Positions 1 to 9,506 of a stretch of DNA of 64,000 bases are shown here, piece by piece; positions within the stretch are counted from its first letter, which is position 1; each line of letters starts with the position of its first letter. Source of the stretch: Rikenellaceae bacterium (lineage in GTDB: Bacteria > Bacteroidota > Bacteroidia > Bacteroidales > Rikenellaceae); the NCBI GenBank assembly GCA_015059785.1, contig SUZS01000001.1, forward strand, positions 1-64,000. Reading direction: 5' to 3'. A program made the position numbers and the translations under genes. The notes under the pieces were generated by a model. That model saw nothing but the letters and a program-made list of their open reading frames with translations, was not told where the DNA came from and did no database searches.

Positions 1-85
1 CTTCGTCAAATGGTTCCTTTTTCTGCAAAGTAATCAGGGTAAAGCAAGCAAAAAATAGGGTGAGAAATACTGCGTTTCTCGCCAT
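1..85 (-). CDS. N-terminal fragment of an exported or membrane protein (cut by window edge)
   Basis: Reading leftward from an ATG at 85 gives 28 codons, open to the window edge. The product starts MARNAVFLTLFFACF and continues hydrophobic to about residue 20, then turns charged (QKKEPFDE). This is what a signal peptide or N-terminal anchor looks like. A purine-rich AGAGAG lies about 10 bases before the ATG. The function cannot be told from this piece. It runs in the same direction as the hydrolase at 189-989 but is separated from it by about 100 bases of repeat-like sequence. Confidence 0.6.
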   Translation of the reverse strand, partial: MARNAVFLTLFFACFTLITLQKKEPFDE

Positions 86-124
86 TTATTTACTCTCTAA
101 AAAGCGCCACTTTTGGCATCATTA

Positions 125-197
125 CCCCTAAATCCGAACAAACGCCGACAGACAAAGTCTGTCTCTATCTTCCTTAACTTCCCTAAATTCACTTATC
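125..197. repeat. Partial copy of the dispersed A+T-rich intergenic repeat
   Basis: The stretch AAATCCGAACAAACGCCGAC followed by AAGTCTGT resembles 60803-60837 (AAATCCGAATAAACACGAC, AAGTCTGT). The CTTCCTTAACTTCCCTAAAT part resembles the right arms of the inverted repeats at 53147, 59135 and 60843. Only one arm is present here, so it looks like a truncated copy. It lies just past, and slightly into, the 3' end of the hydrolase gene. Confidence 0.5.
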
Positions 198-989
198 ACA
201 ACAAAATCCAAGCAAGGCCGCTGCACAAGCCGCTGGCTCCTCAATAAAACTCATATGTCCTGAATTTTCCATCCACGCGACCTTCGCTTGTGGATGTGCT
301 GCGACCATAGCCTCGGCAACGGAAGCGGTAATATACTCGTCTTTGCGACCGAGGATAAAGAGCTGTGGCACAGAGAGTTTGCGAAGCATCTCGTTCTGGT
401 CTTTGCGCTCCATCATACCCGCAAGCAGGGCTATAACACCCTCATCCTCAGCAATAAATGCAATCTCCGACAAATCCTCTATCCAATCCTTAAAGCGAGT
501 ACGGTTGTCAGCAGCAAAGCCAACTTGTGGTGCTGTGCGAGCGATAAGTTCCTTCTTGCCAGACTTTATAAGCGTGATTTCTCGCTCACGATTTTTGCGT
601 TTTTCCTCGCTATCTGCATTTGGCGTTGAGTGCAAAAGAACAACGCCCTCAACAACCTCAGGATGACGCTCACACACCGCAAGGGCAACATATCCACCCA
701 TAGAGTGGCCAACAAGATATGCCTTATCTACCGCCAAAACTTTAAGCGCGTCAGCAACCACATCAGAAAGGTAGTCCATCGTGTGAATAGGCCCCTTAAC
801 CTCTGACACGCCGTGGCCTGGGATATCTATAGTAATAACGCGTACACTCTTGTAAATGAGCGGTATAAACTCCTCCCAAACAAGCATACTCTCCAAATAT
901 CCGTGAAGTAAAACAACACACTTTTCGCCCTTCTCAGAGTCGCAAATATGCAGAGCTGTATCGCCTGCCATTATAAATTTTTCAACCAT
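189..989 (-). CDS. Alpha/beta hydrolase
   Basis: 266-residue cytoplasmic hydrolase of the alpha/beta fold; no signal peptide. Visible landmarks are the oxyanion HGY near residue 29, the nucleophile elbow GHSMGG (about residue 94), the acid in GRKDEY (about 215) and the histidine in NSGHMSF (about 243). All three members of the catalytic triad are therefore present. The length and cap region fit small esterases, acyl hydrolases or C-C hydrolases; the substrate cannot be assigned. The gene is divergent from dapF, with a promoter-like TAATTTTG on its own strand at 1023-1016. Confidence 0.85.
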   Translation of the reverse strand: MVEKFIMAGDTALHICDSEKGEKCVVLLHGYLESMLVWEEFIPLIYKSVRVITIDIPGHGVSEVKGPIHTMDYLSDVVADALKVLAVDKAYLVGHSMGGYVALAVCERHPEVVEGVVLLHSTPNADSEEKRKNREREITLIKSGKKELIARTAPQVGFAADNRTRFKDWIEDLSEIAFIAEDEGVIALLAGMMERKDQNEMLRKLSVPQLFILGRKDEYITASVAEAMVAAHPQAKVAWMENSGHMSFIEEPAACAAALLGFCCDK

Positions 990-1015
990 AATCGCCTAAA
1001 ATAGTTTCTAAAGCC

Positions 1016-1044
1016 CAAAATTACAAAAAAAAATTGTAACTTTG
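1016..1044. promoter_or_regulatory. Divergent promoter pair between hydrolase and dapF
   Basis: Rightward -7 box TAACTTTG at 1037-1044 and leftward -7 box TAATTTTG at 1023-1016 both fit the Bacteroidetes TAnnTTTG element and lie 13 bases apart. No clean -33 TTTG was found for either. The rightward box covers an in-frame TTG at 1042, which argues that dapF really starts at the ATG at 1072. Confidence 0.5.
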
Positions 1045-1071
1045 AACGATTTATATACACTATTGCACAGA

Positions 1072-2010
1072 ATGAAAGTTGAGTATATCAAGTGCCACGG
1101 CTCGGGAAATGAGTTTGTGATGATAGATACGGTGGCTGAACAGATAGAGAGTTCTCTACTCTCTGCACTCTCTGTGGCTGCGTGCGACAGAGAGCGTGGC
1201 ATAGGCGCTGACGGCATACTACTGCTTGTAAAGAACGAGCAGGGGGTATATGGTATGCGTATGTTCAACCCCGACGGCTCAGAGGCTCAGATGTGTGGCA
1301 ACGGCATCCGCTGCATCGCCCGTCTGGCAGAGGGTTATGTTGGCGCAGAGCAGTTTAACCTCACCTCTGGTGGCAAACTATACCCTACAGCGCGCTACGC
1401 ATCAGTGTATGGAGATATCCCGACATACGGCGTGGAGATTGGCGTAAAACTGTGGAGCGAGGACTTCGCCTTTACCCCCTCAGAGAGTGGCAACTTTATT
1501 GACGGGGTTATTGAGCCACTGCACCCAACACTGCGTTGGACGACTATCTCTGTTGGCAATCCGCATATTATTGCCGTTGTGGAGAGTATAGACCTTGAGC
1601 TGTTAAATACTCTTGGCGAGCGAGTAAAATCACTTACCGATATTTTTCCTAATGGCGTGAATATCAGCTTTGTAGAGCTTCGTAATAAGGACCGCATCTT
1701 TGTAACAACCTATGAGCGTGGCGCAGGCATTACCCCTTCGTGTGGCACGGCAATGACAAGCTCCGCTACGGCGATGGCTCTGCAGGGGTTGTGTAGCTAC
1801 AATAGTGATATTACTGTTGAGAATCGCGGAGGTGCTGTGCGCTGTATTTGCAGTAAGGATGGCGGACTTAAGACCACCCTTATCGGCAATGCGACATATA
1901 CAGAGAGGGGCATTATAGAGTTTGACGGCAAAACTTTTGCATTCCGTACTACGGACATATTCAGTGACGAGATAGAGGCGTGGAACTCATTTTTAAGGAG
2001 CAGAGAGTAA
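1072..2010 (+). CDS. dapF: Diaminopimelate epimerase
   Basis: Converts LL- to meso-diaminopimelate in lysine and peptidoglycan precursor synthesis. The protein (312 residues) begins MKVEYIKCHGSGNEF, the usual DapF N-terminus. The two catalytic cysteines are seen in MCGNGIRC and in PSCGTAM. The ATG at 1072 is preferred over an upstream in-frame TTG at 1042 because the family N-terminus aligns to it and the TTG sits inside a promoter box. It is followed after two bases by the TamL gene, so the two are probably co-transcribed. DapF for meso-DAP fits a Gram-negative cell wall. Confidence 0.95.
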   Translation: MKVEYIKCHGSGNEFVMIDTVAEQIESSLLSALSVAACDRERGIGADGILLLVKNEQGVYGMRMFNPDGSEAQMCGNGIRCIARLAEGYVGAEQFNLTSGGKLYPTARYASVYGDIPTYGVEIGVKLWSEDFAFTPSESGNFIDGVIEPLHPTLRWTTISVGNPHIIAVVESIDLELLNTLGERVKSLTDIFPNGVNISFVELRNKDRIFVTTYERGAGITPSCGTAMTSSATAMALQGLCSYNSDITVENRGGAVRCICSKDGGLKTTLIGNATYTERGIIEFDGKTFAFRTTDIFSDEIEAWNSFLRSRE

Positions 2011-2012
2011 CA

Positions 2013-4391
2013 ATGAGAAGGCTGTGGGCGTATATAGTAGCACTTGTTGCGGTGGTAGTTGTCACTACCGCCTGTAATGTTACGCGTAACCTTGCCGATG
2101 ACACCTACCTACTTCAGAGGGTTAAAGTTCTGCCAGATAAGAGCGTAAAGAGCGATGAGCAGATAACCTCGGAGGATGTGTACAAGTATATCCGCCAGAC
2201 GCCAAACAAGCACTTCCTCGGCACAAACTTCTATGTAGAGGTCTACAACCTTGCCAACCCCGAGAAGGACAACTGGTGGAACAACCTCAAGCGTCGCATA
2301 GGCGAAGAGCCAGTGCTGTTTGACATCAACCAGACCAAGAAGTCTGCCGAGAATATCAAGATATATCTTGACTCGCGCGGATACTTCTCCTCAGATGTTG
2401 ATTACAGCGTAGATACTACATACCGTCGTAAGAGGGCGAAAGTTACCTACTCCTTTAAGCAGGGTAAGCCATATATTATTGACCGCATAAGTTACGACTT
2501 TAAGGACCGTTTCCTTGAGCCTATTCTTCTGCCCGACAGCGTTAATCGCCTGATACACACGGGAGATATCTTCAACATCACCACCCTTGATGCTGAGCGT
2601 GAGCGTATTGCCGCAATGCTTAAAGACCGCGGTTACTACAACTTCTCTGTTAACAACATCTCCTATATTGCCGATACACTCAAAGAGCCATATCGCGTGG
2701 CACTGACAATGATTGTAAAGCAGAAGCTCGCTGGATATACTGCTCGTGGTGAGGCTATATTTGACAACAATGCAGTCTACCGCCTACGCAATATTGAGAT
2801 TATCCCTGGCTACAACGCAGCCAAGGAGAAGGAGCACCCAGACTATATGCAGAGACTTGATACAACGACCTACAACGGTCTTGAGATACTCTTTGACGGC
2901 AAAAAACCATATATCCGACCACAGGTTTTGCGCCCAGCGCTCCCGCTCTACTCTGGTGCGATATACAACCACTCACTCGTGCAGCGCACCTACAACAACC
3001 TGTTGCAGATGGGATTTAAGAGTGCGCGCGTGAGTTTCAGTGAGCTGCCAGACTCGCTCTATGAGCGTAAAAACTACCTGACCTATGTCGGTGGCTCGGA
3101 CTCGGTGTTGCTCAACTACACTCGCGAGAGGTACTTAGACTGCAAGATTCTCTGCACCCCGTCGCTCAAGCAGAGTGTCAAGGCGGAGCTTGAGGGCTCG
3201 ACAACATCAAGCTTCTATGGTGTAAAGGCGACTTTAGGATATCAAAATCGAAATATCTTCCGCGGAGCAGAGATGCTTGAGATTACCGGTACGGTGGGTT
3301 ATGAGTATATGAAGGCACCTGACGCACTGCGGCGCAGTGCAATAGAGTTTGGACTCTCGGCAGGCCTCTCTTTCCCGCGCTTTCTCTTCTTCCGCACATC
3401 GGGGCTGAGCCACTTCACCGCGCCAAAGACCCGCTTTGAGATATCATACAACCACCAAAATAGGCCTTACTACCGCCGAGACCTCTCAAGTATTGCCTGG
3501 TCCTACTCTTGGCGCAATGACCAACACTCATCCTTTATCATCCGCCCAGTAAATATAAACTGGGTCAATGTGGGATATATCAACCAAGACTACTTCAACT
3601 CGCTACAGAACGAGTATCTCAAGCATAGTTATGAGTCGCAACTTATTGTGGGTCTTTCAGGCTCATACACATACAACAATCCGCGTGTAGAGAGTTCGCT
3701 CAACCAGACTCTTGTGCGCGTAAATACGGAGATTGCGGGCAATACTGTTGACGGACTTATGCACCTATTCTCCAAGCCTGTTGCGGGCCAGGATTACTAT
3801 AACTTCCTCGGCATTCGCTACTCGCAGTACTTCCGCGTAGATATAAATGCCTCGCAGAGGGTTATGATTGGCGAGAAGTGCAGCTTCGCAGGACGACTCT
3901 ATGCCGGCTTTGGCGTGGCATATGGTAACTCGCAGGCTATACCATTTGACCGAATGTTCTATGCCGGTGGTAGCAACAGTATGCGCGGTTGGGCACCTCG
4001 TACGCTCGGCCCAGGCTCAAGCCCACTGCCAGAGAATGTGGTCTACCCTACCCAGCTGGGAGATATGAAACTTGAGGCCAATATTGAGTTCCGCTTCCCT
4101 ATCTGGGGTATGTTCCATGGCGCAACATTCTTTGACTTGGGTAATATTTGGTATATGGGTCGCGAGGGCGTAGAGTACCCAGACAGCTCTGTATTCCGCT
4201 TCAACGACTTCTATAAGCAGCTTGGTTTCAACACCGGTATCGGCATTCGCCTCGACATTAAGTTTGCCATACTGCGACTGGACTGGGGTATTCAGCTGCA
4301 CAACCCTAATAGACCCGCTGGCGAGCGGTGGATTCACAACTTTAAGTGGAAAAACACCTCGCTCAACTTTGGCGTAGGATACCCATTCTAA
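2013..4391 (+). CDS. tamL: TamL-type BamA/TamA-family outer-membrane lipoprotein
   Basis: 792 residues. The N-terminus MRRLWAYIVALVAVVVVTTA-C is a lipoprotein signal with the acylated Cys about residue 20. This is the feature that separates Bacteroidetes TamL from proteobacterial TamA. POTRA-like beta-alpha segments fill roughly residues 25-330, followed by an Omp85 barrel with the late motif FYAGGSNSMRGW (about residue 655) and a C-terminal aromatic residue (VGYPF). It is expected to work with a TamB-like protein in outer-membrane assembly or lipid transport; no tamB is in the window. The ATG at 2013 is chosen because it begins the lipoprotein signal. dxs follows after 15 bases. Confidence 0.88.
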   Translation: MRRLWAYIVALVAVVVVTTACNVTRNLADDTYLLQRVKVLPDKSVKSDEQITSEDVYKYIRQTPNKHFLGTNFYVEVYNLANPEKDNWWNNLKRRIGEEPVLFDINQTKKSAENIKIYLDSRGYFSSDVDYSVDTTYRRKRAKVTYSFKQGKPYIIDRISYDFKDRFLEPILLPDSVNRLIHTGDIFNITTLDAERERIAAMLKDRGYYNFSVNNISYIADTLKEPYRVALTMIVKQKLAGYTARGEAIFDNNAVYRLRNIEIIPGYNAAKEKEHPDYMQRLDTTTYNGLEILFDGKKPYIRPQVLRPALPLYSGAIYNHSLVQRTYNNLLQMGFKSARVSFSELPDSLYERKNYLTYVGGSDSVLLNYTRERYLDCKILCTPSLKQSVKAELEGSTTSSFYGVKATLGYQNRNIFRGAEMLEITGTVGYEYMKAPDALRRSAIEFGLSAGLSFPRFLFFRTSGLSHFTAPKTRFEISYNHQNRPYYRRDLSSIAWSYSWRNDQHSSFIIRPVNINWVNVGYINQDYFNSLQNEYLKHSYESQLIVGLSGSYTYNNPRVESSLNQTLVRVNTEIAGNTVDGLMHLFSKPVAGQDYYNFLGIRYSQYFRVDINASQRVMIGEKCSFAGRLYAGFGVAYGNSQAIPFDRMFYAGGSNSMRGWAPRTLGPGSSPLPENVVYPTQLGDMKLEANIEFRFPIWGMFHGATFFDLGNIWYMGREGVEYPDSSVFRFNDFYKQLGFNTGIGIRLDIKFAILRLDWGIQLHNPNRPAGERWIHNFKWKNTSLNFGVGYPF

Positions 4392-4406
4392 CGAAAACAG
4401 ACTACT

Positions 4407-6287
4407 ATGACTCATATTGAATATAACTACCTATATAAAATAAACTCTCCGGCTGACTTACGACAGCTCACTGTAGACGAACTTCCCGCCTACTGCCGAG
4501 AGCTGCGTCAGTATATTATTGAGCAGTGCGCCGTAAATCCTGGCCATCTTGCCTCATCTTTAGGCGCTGTAGAGATTGCCGTAGCCGTTCACTATGTCTA
4601 CGACACGCCAACAGACAAACTTATTTGGGATGTGGGCCACCAGGCATACGCACACAAGATTATCACTGAGCGTCGCGACGCCTTTGTTCGCAACCGTAAG
4701 ATTGACGGCATCAGTGGCTTCCCGCGTATGGCGGAGAGCGAGTATGACGCCTTTGGCGCAGGCCACGCCTCGGTATCTATCTCCGCTGCATTGGGCTATG
4801 TCAAGGCGGCACAACTTCGTGGCGAGCAGATTAAGACTATTGCCGTTATTGGCGACGGCTCTATGACGGGCGGACTGGCCTTTGAGGGACTCAATAATGC
4901 AGGTGCGGATAAGAATAACGACCTACTTGTTATCCTTAACGATAACAATATGGCTATAGACCACGCTACGGGTGCACTTAACAACTATCTGCTGCGAATG
5001 TCCACCTCACGAGCATATAACCGCTTTAAGCAGGGGCTGTGGTCGATATTTTCGCATATCCCGCCACTGCTTCGCCTATGTCAGAAGGCGGGCAACGCCA
5101 TAAAGCACGGACTGCTACAGAATAGCAATCTCTTTGAGAGTTTTGGCTTTAGATATTTTGGACGCATAGACGGCCACGATGTAAAACAACTCGTGACAAC
5201 CCTTACAGCCCTTAAGGATATCCACTCGCCAAAGCTACTGCATGTTATCACCACAAAGGGCCACGGCTATCAGCCTGCAGAGCAGAACCTAACCGTATGG
5301 CACGCACCGGGCAAGTTCAACCCCGATACGGGCGAGAGAATAAAGTCTGCCAGCGATAAGGACCGCTATCAGGATGTCTTTGGCCAGACCCTTACTGAGC
5401 TTGCCGAGATAGATAGCTCCGTTGTTGGCGTCACTCCAGCTATGCCTACGGGCTGCTCTATGAATATTATGATGGAAAGTATGCCCGACCGCTGCTTTGA
5501 TGTAGGCATTGCCGAGGCTCACGCCGTAACCTTCTCTGCGGGCCTTGCTGCAGGGGGTCAGACGCCGTTCTGCAATATCTACTCAACATTTATGCAGCGC
5601 GCCTACGATAGCATTATCCACGATGTGGCACTGCAACGCTTGCCAGTAGTCCTCTGCCTTGACCGCGGAGGTATAGTTGGCGAAGATGGAGCTACGCACC
5701 ACGGCGTGTTTGACCTCGCATACCTTAGCTGCATCCCAAATATGATTGTTGCCGCGCCGAGCGATGAGCTGGAGCTGAGAAACCTTATGTATACCGCACT
5801 CAAGGCACAGAGTCCATTCGCTATCCGCTATCCTCGTGGCGAGGGTCGCGGTGTAGTGTGGCGCAACGCCCCATTTGAGGAACTTGCTATCGGCAAGAGT
5901 CGAGAACTACGAAAGGGAGAGGATGTGGCAGTGCTGGCAATAGGCAAAACATGTGCCTTTGCCCTTGAGGCGGCAGAGATATTAGAGAGAGAGGGAGTCT
6001 CTGTTGCTATCTACGACCTCAGATATGCCAAGCCGCTTGATTACGAGTTGATTGAAAGTGTCGGTCGCCGCTTTAGTAGAATTATCACCGTCGAGGATGG
6101 TGTCCTGCGCGGTGGTGTGGGCGAGGCTATTATAAAGGTGCTTACAGATGCCGGCAGTAGAGCAACAATTACAACCTTGGGTATAGACGACACCTTTGTA
6201 GAGCAGGGAACGCCAGCCCAGCTCTATAGACTCTGCGGATATGACACTCAGGGCATCGTTGAAGCGATAAAATCACAAAAAAAGTAA
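4407..6287 (+). CDS. dxs: 1-deoxy-D-xylulose-5-phosphate synthase
   Basis: First enzyme of the non-mevalonate isoprenoid pathway, joining pyruvate and glyceraldehyde 3-phosphate with thiamine diphosphate. 626 residues, the normal length. Seen in order: the substrate His region VGHQAYAHKI, the TPP/Mg motif GDGSMTGG ending in NDNNMAI, the pyrimidine-domain sequence DVGIAEAHAVTF, and the C-terminal transketolase domain (RYPRGEGRG, TVEDGVLRGGVGEA). It sits at the end of a dapF-tamL-dxs run with very short gaps and is followed by tRNA-Leu with its own promoter. Confidence 0.97.
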   Translation: MTHIEYNYLYKINSPADLRQLTVDELPAYCRELRQYIIEQCAVNPGHLASSLGAVEIAVAVHYVYDTPTDKLIWDVGHQAYAHKIITERRDAFVRNRKIDGISGFPRMAESEYDAFGAGHASVSISAALGYVKAAQLRGEQIKTIAVIGDGSMTGGLAFEGLNNAGADKNNDLLVILNDNNMAIDHATGALNNYLLRMSTSRAYNRFKQGLWSIFSHIPPLLRLCQKAGNAIKHGLLQNSNLFESFGFRYFGRIDGHDVKQLVTTLTALKDIHSPKLLHVITTKGHGYQPAEQNLTVWHAPGKFNPDTGERIKSASDKDRYQDVFGQTLTELAEIDSSVVGVTPAMPTGCSMNIMMESMPDRCFDVGIAEAHAVTFSAGLAAGGQTPFCNIYSTFMQRAYDSIIHDVALQRLPVVLCLDRGGIVGEDGATHHGVFDLAYLSCIPNMIVAAPSDELELRNLMYTALKAQSPFAIRYPRGEGRGVVWRNAPFEELAIGKSRELRKGEDVAVLAIGKTCAFALEAAEILEREGVSVAIYDLRYAKPLDYELIESVGRRFSRIITVEDGVLRGGVGEAIIKVLTDAGSRATITTLGIDDTFVEQGTPAQLYRLCGYDTQGIVEAIKSQKK

Positions 6288-6303
6288 AAAAATCTCCGAA
6301 ATA

Positions 6304-6335
6304 TTTGGAGGATAAAAATATTTGCCCTATCTTTG
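6304..6335 (+). promoter_or_regulatory. Promoter of tRNA-Leu
   Basis: -33 TTTG at 6304-6307 and -7 TATCTTTG at 6328-6335, with 20 bases between them, match the Bacteroidetes housekeeping sigma consensus. The next bases, CACCG, recur after the der promoter at 59116-59123. Transcription should begin near 6342, about 25 bases before the mature tRNA. Confidence 0.75.
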
Positions 6336-6366
6336 CACCGCTATTGAGAAAGATAGCGACTTGTAG

Positions 6367-6453
6367 GCCCAGGTGGTGGAATTGGTAGACACGCTACTTT
6401 GAGGGGGTAGTGGGCATTAGCCCGTGTGAGTTCGAGTCTCGTCCTGGGCACCA
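6367..6453 (+). tRNA. tRNA-Leu (anticodon GAG)
   Basis: Acceptor strands GCCCAGG and CCTGGGC pair over 7 bp, followed by A and an encoded CCA. The D-arm contains GGTGGAATTGGTAGACAC, typical of class II tRNA-Leu. The anticodon stem CTACT/GGTAG encloses TTGAGGG, giving GAG at the anticodon position. The variable arm GTGGGCATTAGCCC and the T-arm GAGTTCGAGTCTC are present. Total 87 nt. Confidence 0.95.
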
Positions 6454-6460
6454 AAGCCAA

Positions 6461-6495
6461 AGAGAGTTGGAAAATTTCCAACTCTCTCTTTTTTT
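6461..6495 (+). terminator. Rho-independent terminator after tRNA-Leu
   Basis: AGAGAGTTGGAAA and TTTCCAACTCTCT form a near-perfect hairpin with almost no loop, followed by a run of T. It begins 8 bases after the tRNA CCA. Confidence 0.85.
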
Positions 6496-6515
6496 CGGCT
6501 TATTGGGCCATCAAA

Positions 6516-6555
6516 CAATAAAGCTCCCAGAATTTCTGGGAGCTTTATTGTTTTT
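6516..6555. terminator. Second hairpin, shared terminator facing the GH3 gene
   Basis: CAATAAAGCTCCCAG and CTGGGAGCTTTATTG are a perfect 15-bp inverted repeat around AATTT. On the plus strand five T follow; on the minus strand only TTT. It lies 11 bases past the stop of the GH3 gene, so it probably ends that leftward operon as well as rightward readthrough. Confidence 0.75.
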
Positions 6556-6566
6556 CTATTTCCTAA

Positions 6567-9020
6567 CTATCTATTTACCACGGCCTGGAGGTGAATGGTC
6601 TCGGCAGAGGAGCCAACATAGATTGTCACAGACTTTGATGCGTCAACAAAGTTGTGTGACATAATATCGTAGTACTGAAGTTCGCTATATGGAACCTCTA
6701 CAGCAAAGTGCTGTGTAGCTCCCTTGGCGATATTCTTCTTATCGTAGCCCTTGAGCTGCTTTACTGGGTGGATAACGCTCTTGTCGTTATAGCCGACATA
6801 TATCTGCGCAACCTCACTGCCGTCAACCTTGCCACTGTTTGTCACATCAAACTCTACAAGGTAGCCATTAGCTGCGTTTGTGACCTTCAAATTATCATAC
6901 TTGAAGGTTGTGTAGCTCAGTCCATATCCGAATGGGAACAGAGGCTTAACCTCTTTGCGATCATAGCCACGATAGCCAAGGAACAGGCCCTCCTTATAGT
7001 TCACACGCTTATAAGGGTTATTTCTAACCTTAACATCAAGGTTGTGGTAATAGCTACCCCAAGTTGGATTATCCTCAAGCTTACGCTCGATAGAGATTGG
7101 AAGTCGTCCGTTTGGATTTAGCTTACCTGAGATAATCTCTGCAATAGCCTGACCACCCTCCTGACCAGGATACCACGCACAAAGCACAGCCTTTGCGCTA
7201 TCAATCCAGCTCTCCATCTCAAAGCCTCCACCGGCATTGACAACAACAATCACATTTGGATTGATTGCGGCAATCTGGCGAATCATCTCGCCCTGTGCAT
7301 AAGGGAACTCGAAGCTACGGTCGCTATTCTCCTTCTCAGTCACTGAGTCAAAGCCTACGCACATAACAACAGCATCTGCCTTTGCAAAGCTCTCGCGGTT
7401 CTGCGCCACATAAGCCCTATTAATCATCACCATCTCAATGCGAGCGGTGCTACTGTTATCAAAGTACTCAATGCGAATATCGTACTTACGATTAGCCTCG
7501 GCATTGAAGAGGTATCTACGCTCGGTAGTGCCGTGGTTACTCCAATCTGCAAGCACCTGCTTACCATCAATAAACATACGGTAGCCATCGTCGCCACGAA
7601 CAGAGAACTCTATCTGCTCATCCATTGTGCTGTAGAATACGCCAGACCAACGAATAGAGAAGCGGTCAGCAGCAACACCCTTTGCAGGAGAGTCGCTCCA
7701 CTTGTAGTTAATAGTTGTATCTACACTGCTATATACCGCATCGCCCTCAAGTTTCTTGTTGTTGAAGTACTCAGCCTTAAGGCCTGCAGTCTTAAGGTCA
7801 GCAGAGGTAAAGAACTTACCCTCAAGAGATGCAGAACGGATGCTCTCAGCAGCCACAGTCTTATAGTTCTTCACCGCCGACAGACCCTCATAGACAGAGC
7901 AGGTCTCAAATGGATGAACAAAACCACTACCGCCACCTGTTGGAACACTCTGCGCGTGCAGACCTGCAACAGCGACTTTGCCCTTCTTAAGTGGCAGAAT
8001 GCCCTCATTCTTGAGCATCACAACGCCATTACGCGCCATCTCAAGTGCAGCGTTATCAGAGAATGGGTTGCGCTCAGAGATACTCTCGTCCTTCTGTGGG
8101 CGGTCAAAGAATCCGAAGCTGATAAGGGTCTGAAGTATATTCTGCACCTTTGTGTCAATAGTGCGGATATCTACAATACCGTCAGCAATAGGTCCTGCAA
8201 GGTGCTTGTAGTTCATCAGCTTACCGCTTGGCATCTCAAGGTCAAGACCGCCATTTGCAGCATTGATAGCTGAGTATGTTGCATTCCAGTCGGACATCAA
8301 AATACCCTCAAAGCCCCACATATTGCGAAGCACATCAATATTAAGGTATCTATTCTCTGATGCGTGAACGCTATTAATCAGGTTGTATGAACACATAACA
8401 GCACCTACGCCCGCCTGCTCAATAGCTGCGCGGAAAGCAGGCAAGTAAATCTCGTGAAGTGTGCGCTCGTCTACATCTGAAGAGACATTGTGGCGATCCC
8501 ACTCCTGATTATTCGCTGCAAAGTGCTTGATACAAGCCATAACACCCTGACTCTGAACGCCTTTGACATACTGCACTGCTGTCTGCGATGCAAGGTAAGG
8601 ATCCTCGCCAAAGTACTCGAAGTTTCGGCCACAAAGTGGTGAACGATAGATATTTACGCCAGGACCGAGCAGGATATGCACACCGCGAGCGCGGCTATCC
8701 TGGCCAAGGCCAACACCCATATTATATACTGCATCGCGGTTCCAAGTTGCAGCAGCGGCAATGCCCGAAGCGAACATAGTACTCTGGGTGTTGTTTCTTA
8801 CACCCTGCGGACCATCGGCCATACGAATCTCTGGGATGCCCAGACGAGGGATAGCGCGGATATAGAACTTATTATATCCGCCAATGTAGTCAAGTTTCTC
8901 CTCAAGGGTCATCTTTGAGACAAGCTCCGCCGCGCGAGCCTTAGCCTCATCAGCAATATTCTGCGCTGAGACAGTAACTACTGCCACCAGAGCCAAAAGT
9001 GATAAAATTACTCTTTTCAT
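6567..9020 (-). CDS. Glycoside hydrolase family 3 beta-glucosidase-type enzyme with PA14 insert
   Basis: 817 residues with an Sec signal peptide (MKRVILSLLALVAVVTVSAQ). The GH3 N-terminal barrel follows; the nucleophile is Asp244 in GILMSDW. After the barrel comes the GH3 C-terminal alpha/beta sandwich, interrupted by a PA14 domain at about 410-535 (KAEYFNN, the RGDDGYRMFIDG core). The protein ends with the FnIII-like domain (about 700-800). PA14 inserts in GH3 enzymes contribute to sugar binding. It is the last gene of the SusC/SusD operon, so it probably trims the oligosaccharide that SusCD imports, in the periplasm. The exact glycan (beta-glucoside, xyloside or other) cannot be assigned. 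Confidence 0.93.
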   Translation of the reverse strand: MKRVILSLLALVAVVTVSAQNIADEAKARAAELVSKMTLEEKLDYIGGYNKFYIRAIPRLGIPEIRMADGPQGVRNNTQSTMFASGIAAAATWNRDAVYNMGVGLGQDSRARGVHILLGPGVNIYRSPLCGRNFEYFGEDPYLASQTAVQYVKGVQSQGVMACIKHFAANNQEWDRHNVSSDVDERTLHEIYLPAFRAAIEQAGVGAVMCSYNLINSVHASENRYLNIDVLRNMWGFEGILMSDWNATYSAINAANGGLDLEMPSGKLMNYKHLAGPIADGIVDIRTIDTKVQNILQTLISFGFFDRPQKDESISERNPFSDNAALEMARNGVVMLKNEGILPLKKGKVAVAGLHAQSVPTGGGSGFVHPFETCSVYEGLSAVKNYKTVAAESIRSASLEGKFFTSADLKTAGLKAEYFNNKKLEGDAVYSSVDTTINYKWSDSPAKGVAADRFSIRWSGVFYSTMDEQIEFSVRGDDGYRMFIDGKQVLADWSNHGTTERRYLFNAEANRKYDIRIEYFDNSSTARIEMVMINRAYVAQNRESFAKADAVVMCVGFDSVTEKENSDRSFEFPYAQGEMIRQIAAINPNVIVVVNAGGGFEMESWIDSAKAVLCAWYPGQEGGQAIAEIISGKLNPNGRLPISIERKLEDNPTWGSYYHNLDVKVRNNPYKRVNYKEGLFLGYRGYDRKEVKPLFPFGYGLSYTTFKYDNLKVTNAANGYLVEFDVTNSGKVDGSEVAQIYVGYNDKSVIHPVKQLKGYDKKNIAKGATQHFAVEVPYSELQYYDIMSHNFVDASKSVTIYVGSSAETIHLQAVVNR

Positions 9021-9026
9021 ATCTGT

Positions 9027-9494
9027 TTACTTTTCAATCAACAACAAAACATACCCCTTATCGCCGTTTACAACAGCATTATCTGACTCTAAAGCCAAGG
9101 CAACTGCATAACTACCCTTATCAAGCGCAGCTATCTGCTCTGCAGCAAAGGTAATAGAGAACTGCTTACTCACCTCCTCCTCGCTAAAACTAAAGTTGCT
9201 CTCCGATAGTGTATAACACTCTTGTGGCAGTGGAGTATAGTTAAGGTTGTTGGAGATATTATGCTTTACAATCAGTCGCGTATCTTCTACAATTGATACC
9301 TGTGCTGTATAGTGTGCATCGCCACCCTTAACCACTGTAAAGGTCAAGCTATTCTGCAAATCATCTACAGCTACAATCCCCGACTCCGATATATAGAAGG
9401 CTGCAGGGATATTCTCATACACCACATAATCGCTCTTTGAGCAAGAGAGGGCGCAGAGTGCAGCCGCCAGAAATAACATTACAATCTTTCTCAT
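9027..9494 (-). CDS. Small surface lipoprotein, DUF1735-like
   Basis: 155 residues with a lipoprotein signal ending ALSCSKSD (Cys about residue 18). The rest is beta-rich, with the pattern of the DUF1735 / BT_3987-like N-terminal domain: alternating strands, then YTLSESNFSFSEEEV and KGSYAVALALES. Proteins of this kind sit after SusD in many Bacteroidetes glycan loci and are thought to be surface glycan-binding accessories. Here it lies 12 bases after susD and 6 before the GH3 gene. The domain call rests on pattern and context and is moderately sure. Confidence 0.7.
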   Translation of the reverse strand: MRKIVMLFLAAALCALSCSKSDYVVYENIPAAFYISESGIVAVDDLQNSLTFTVVKGGDAHYTAQVSIVEDTRLIVKHNISNNLNYTPLPQECYTLSESNFSFSEEEVSKQFSITFAAEQIAALDKGSYAVALALESDNAVVNGDKGYVLLLIEK

Positions 9495-9506
9495 ATCATC
9501 ATAAAA

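Noticed and set aside
1042..1071. TTG start giving dapF ten extra residues
   Set aside because: It falls inside the TAACTTTG promoter box, and the family N-terminus begins at the ATG at 1072.
7533..8273. Long open frame opposite the GH3 gene
   Set aside because: It is a shadow in the antisense strand of a well-supported enzyme; the same applies to other long antisense frames, as at 10482-11384 and 53336-54442.
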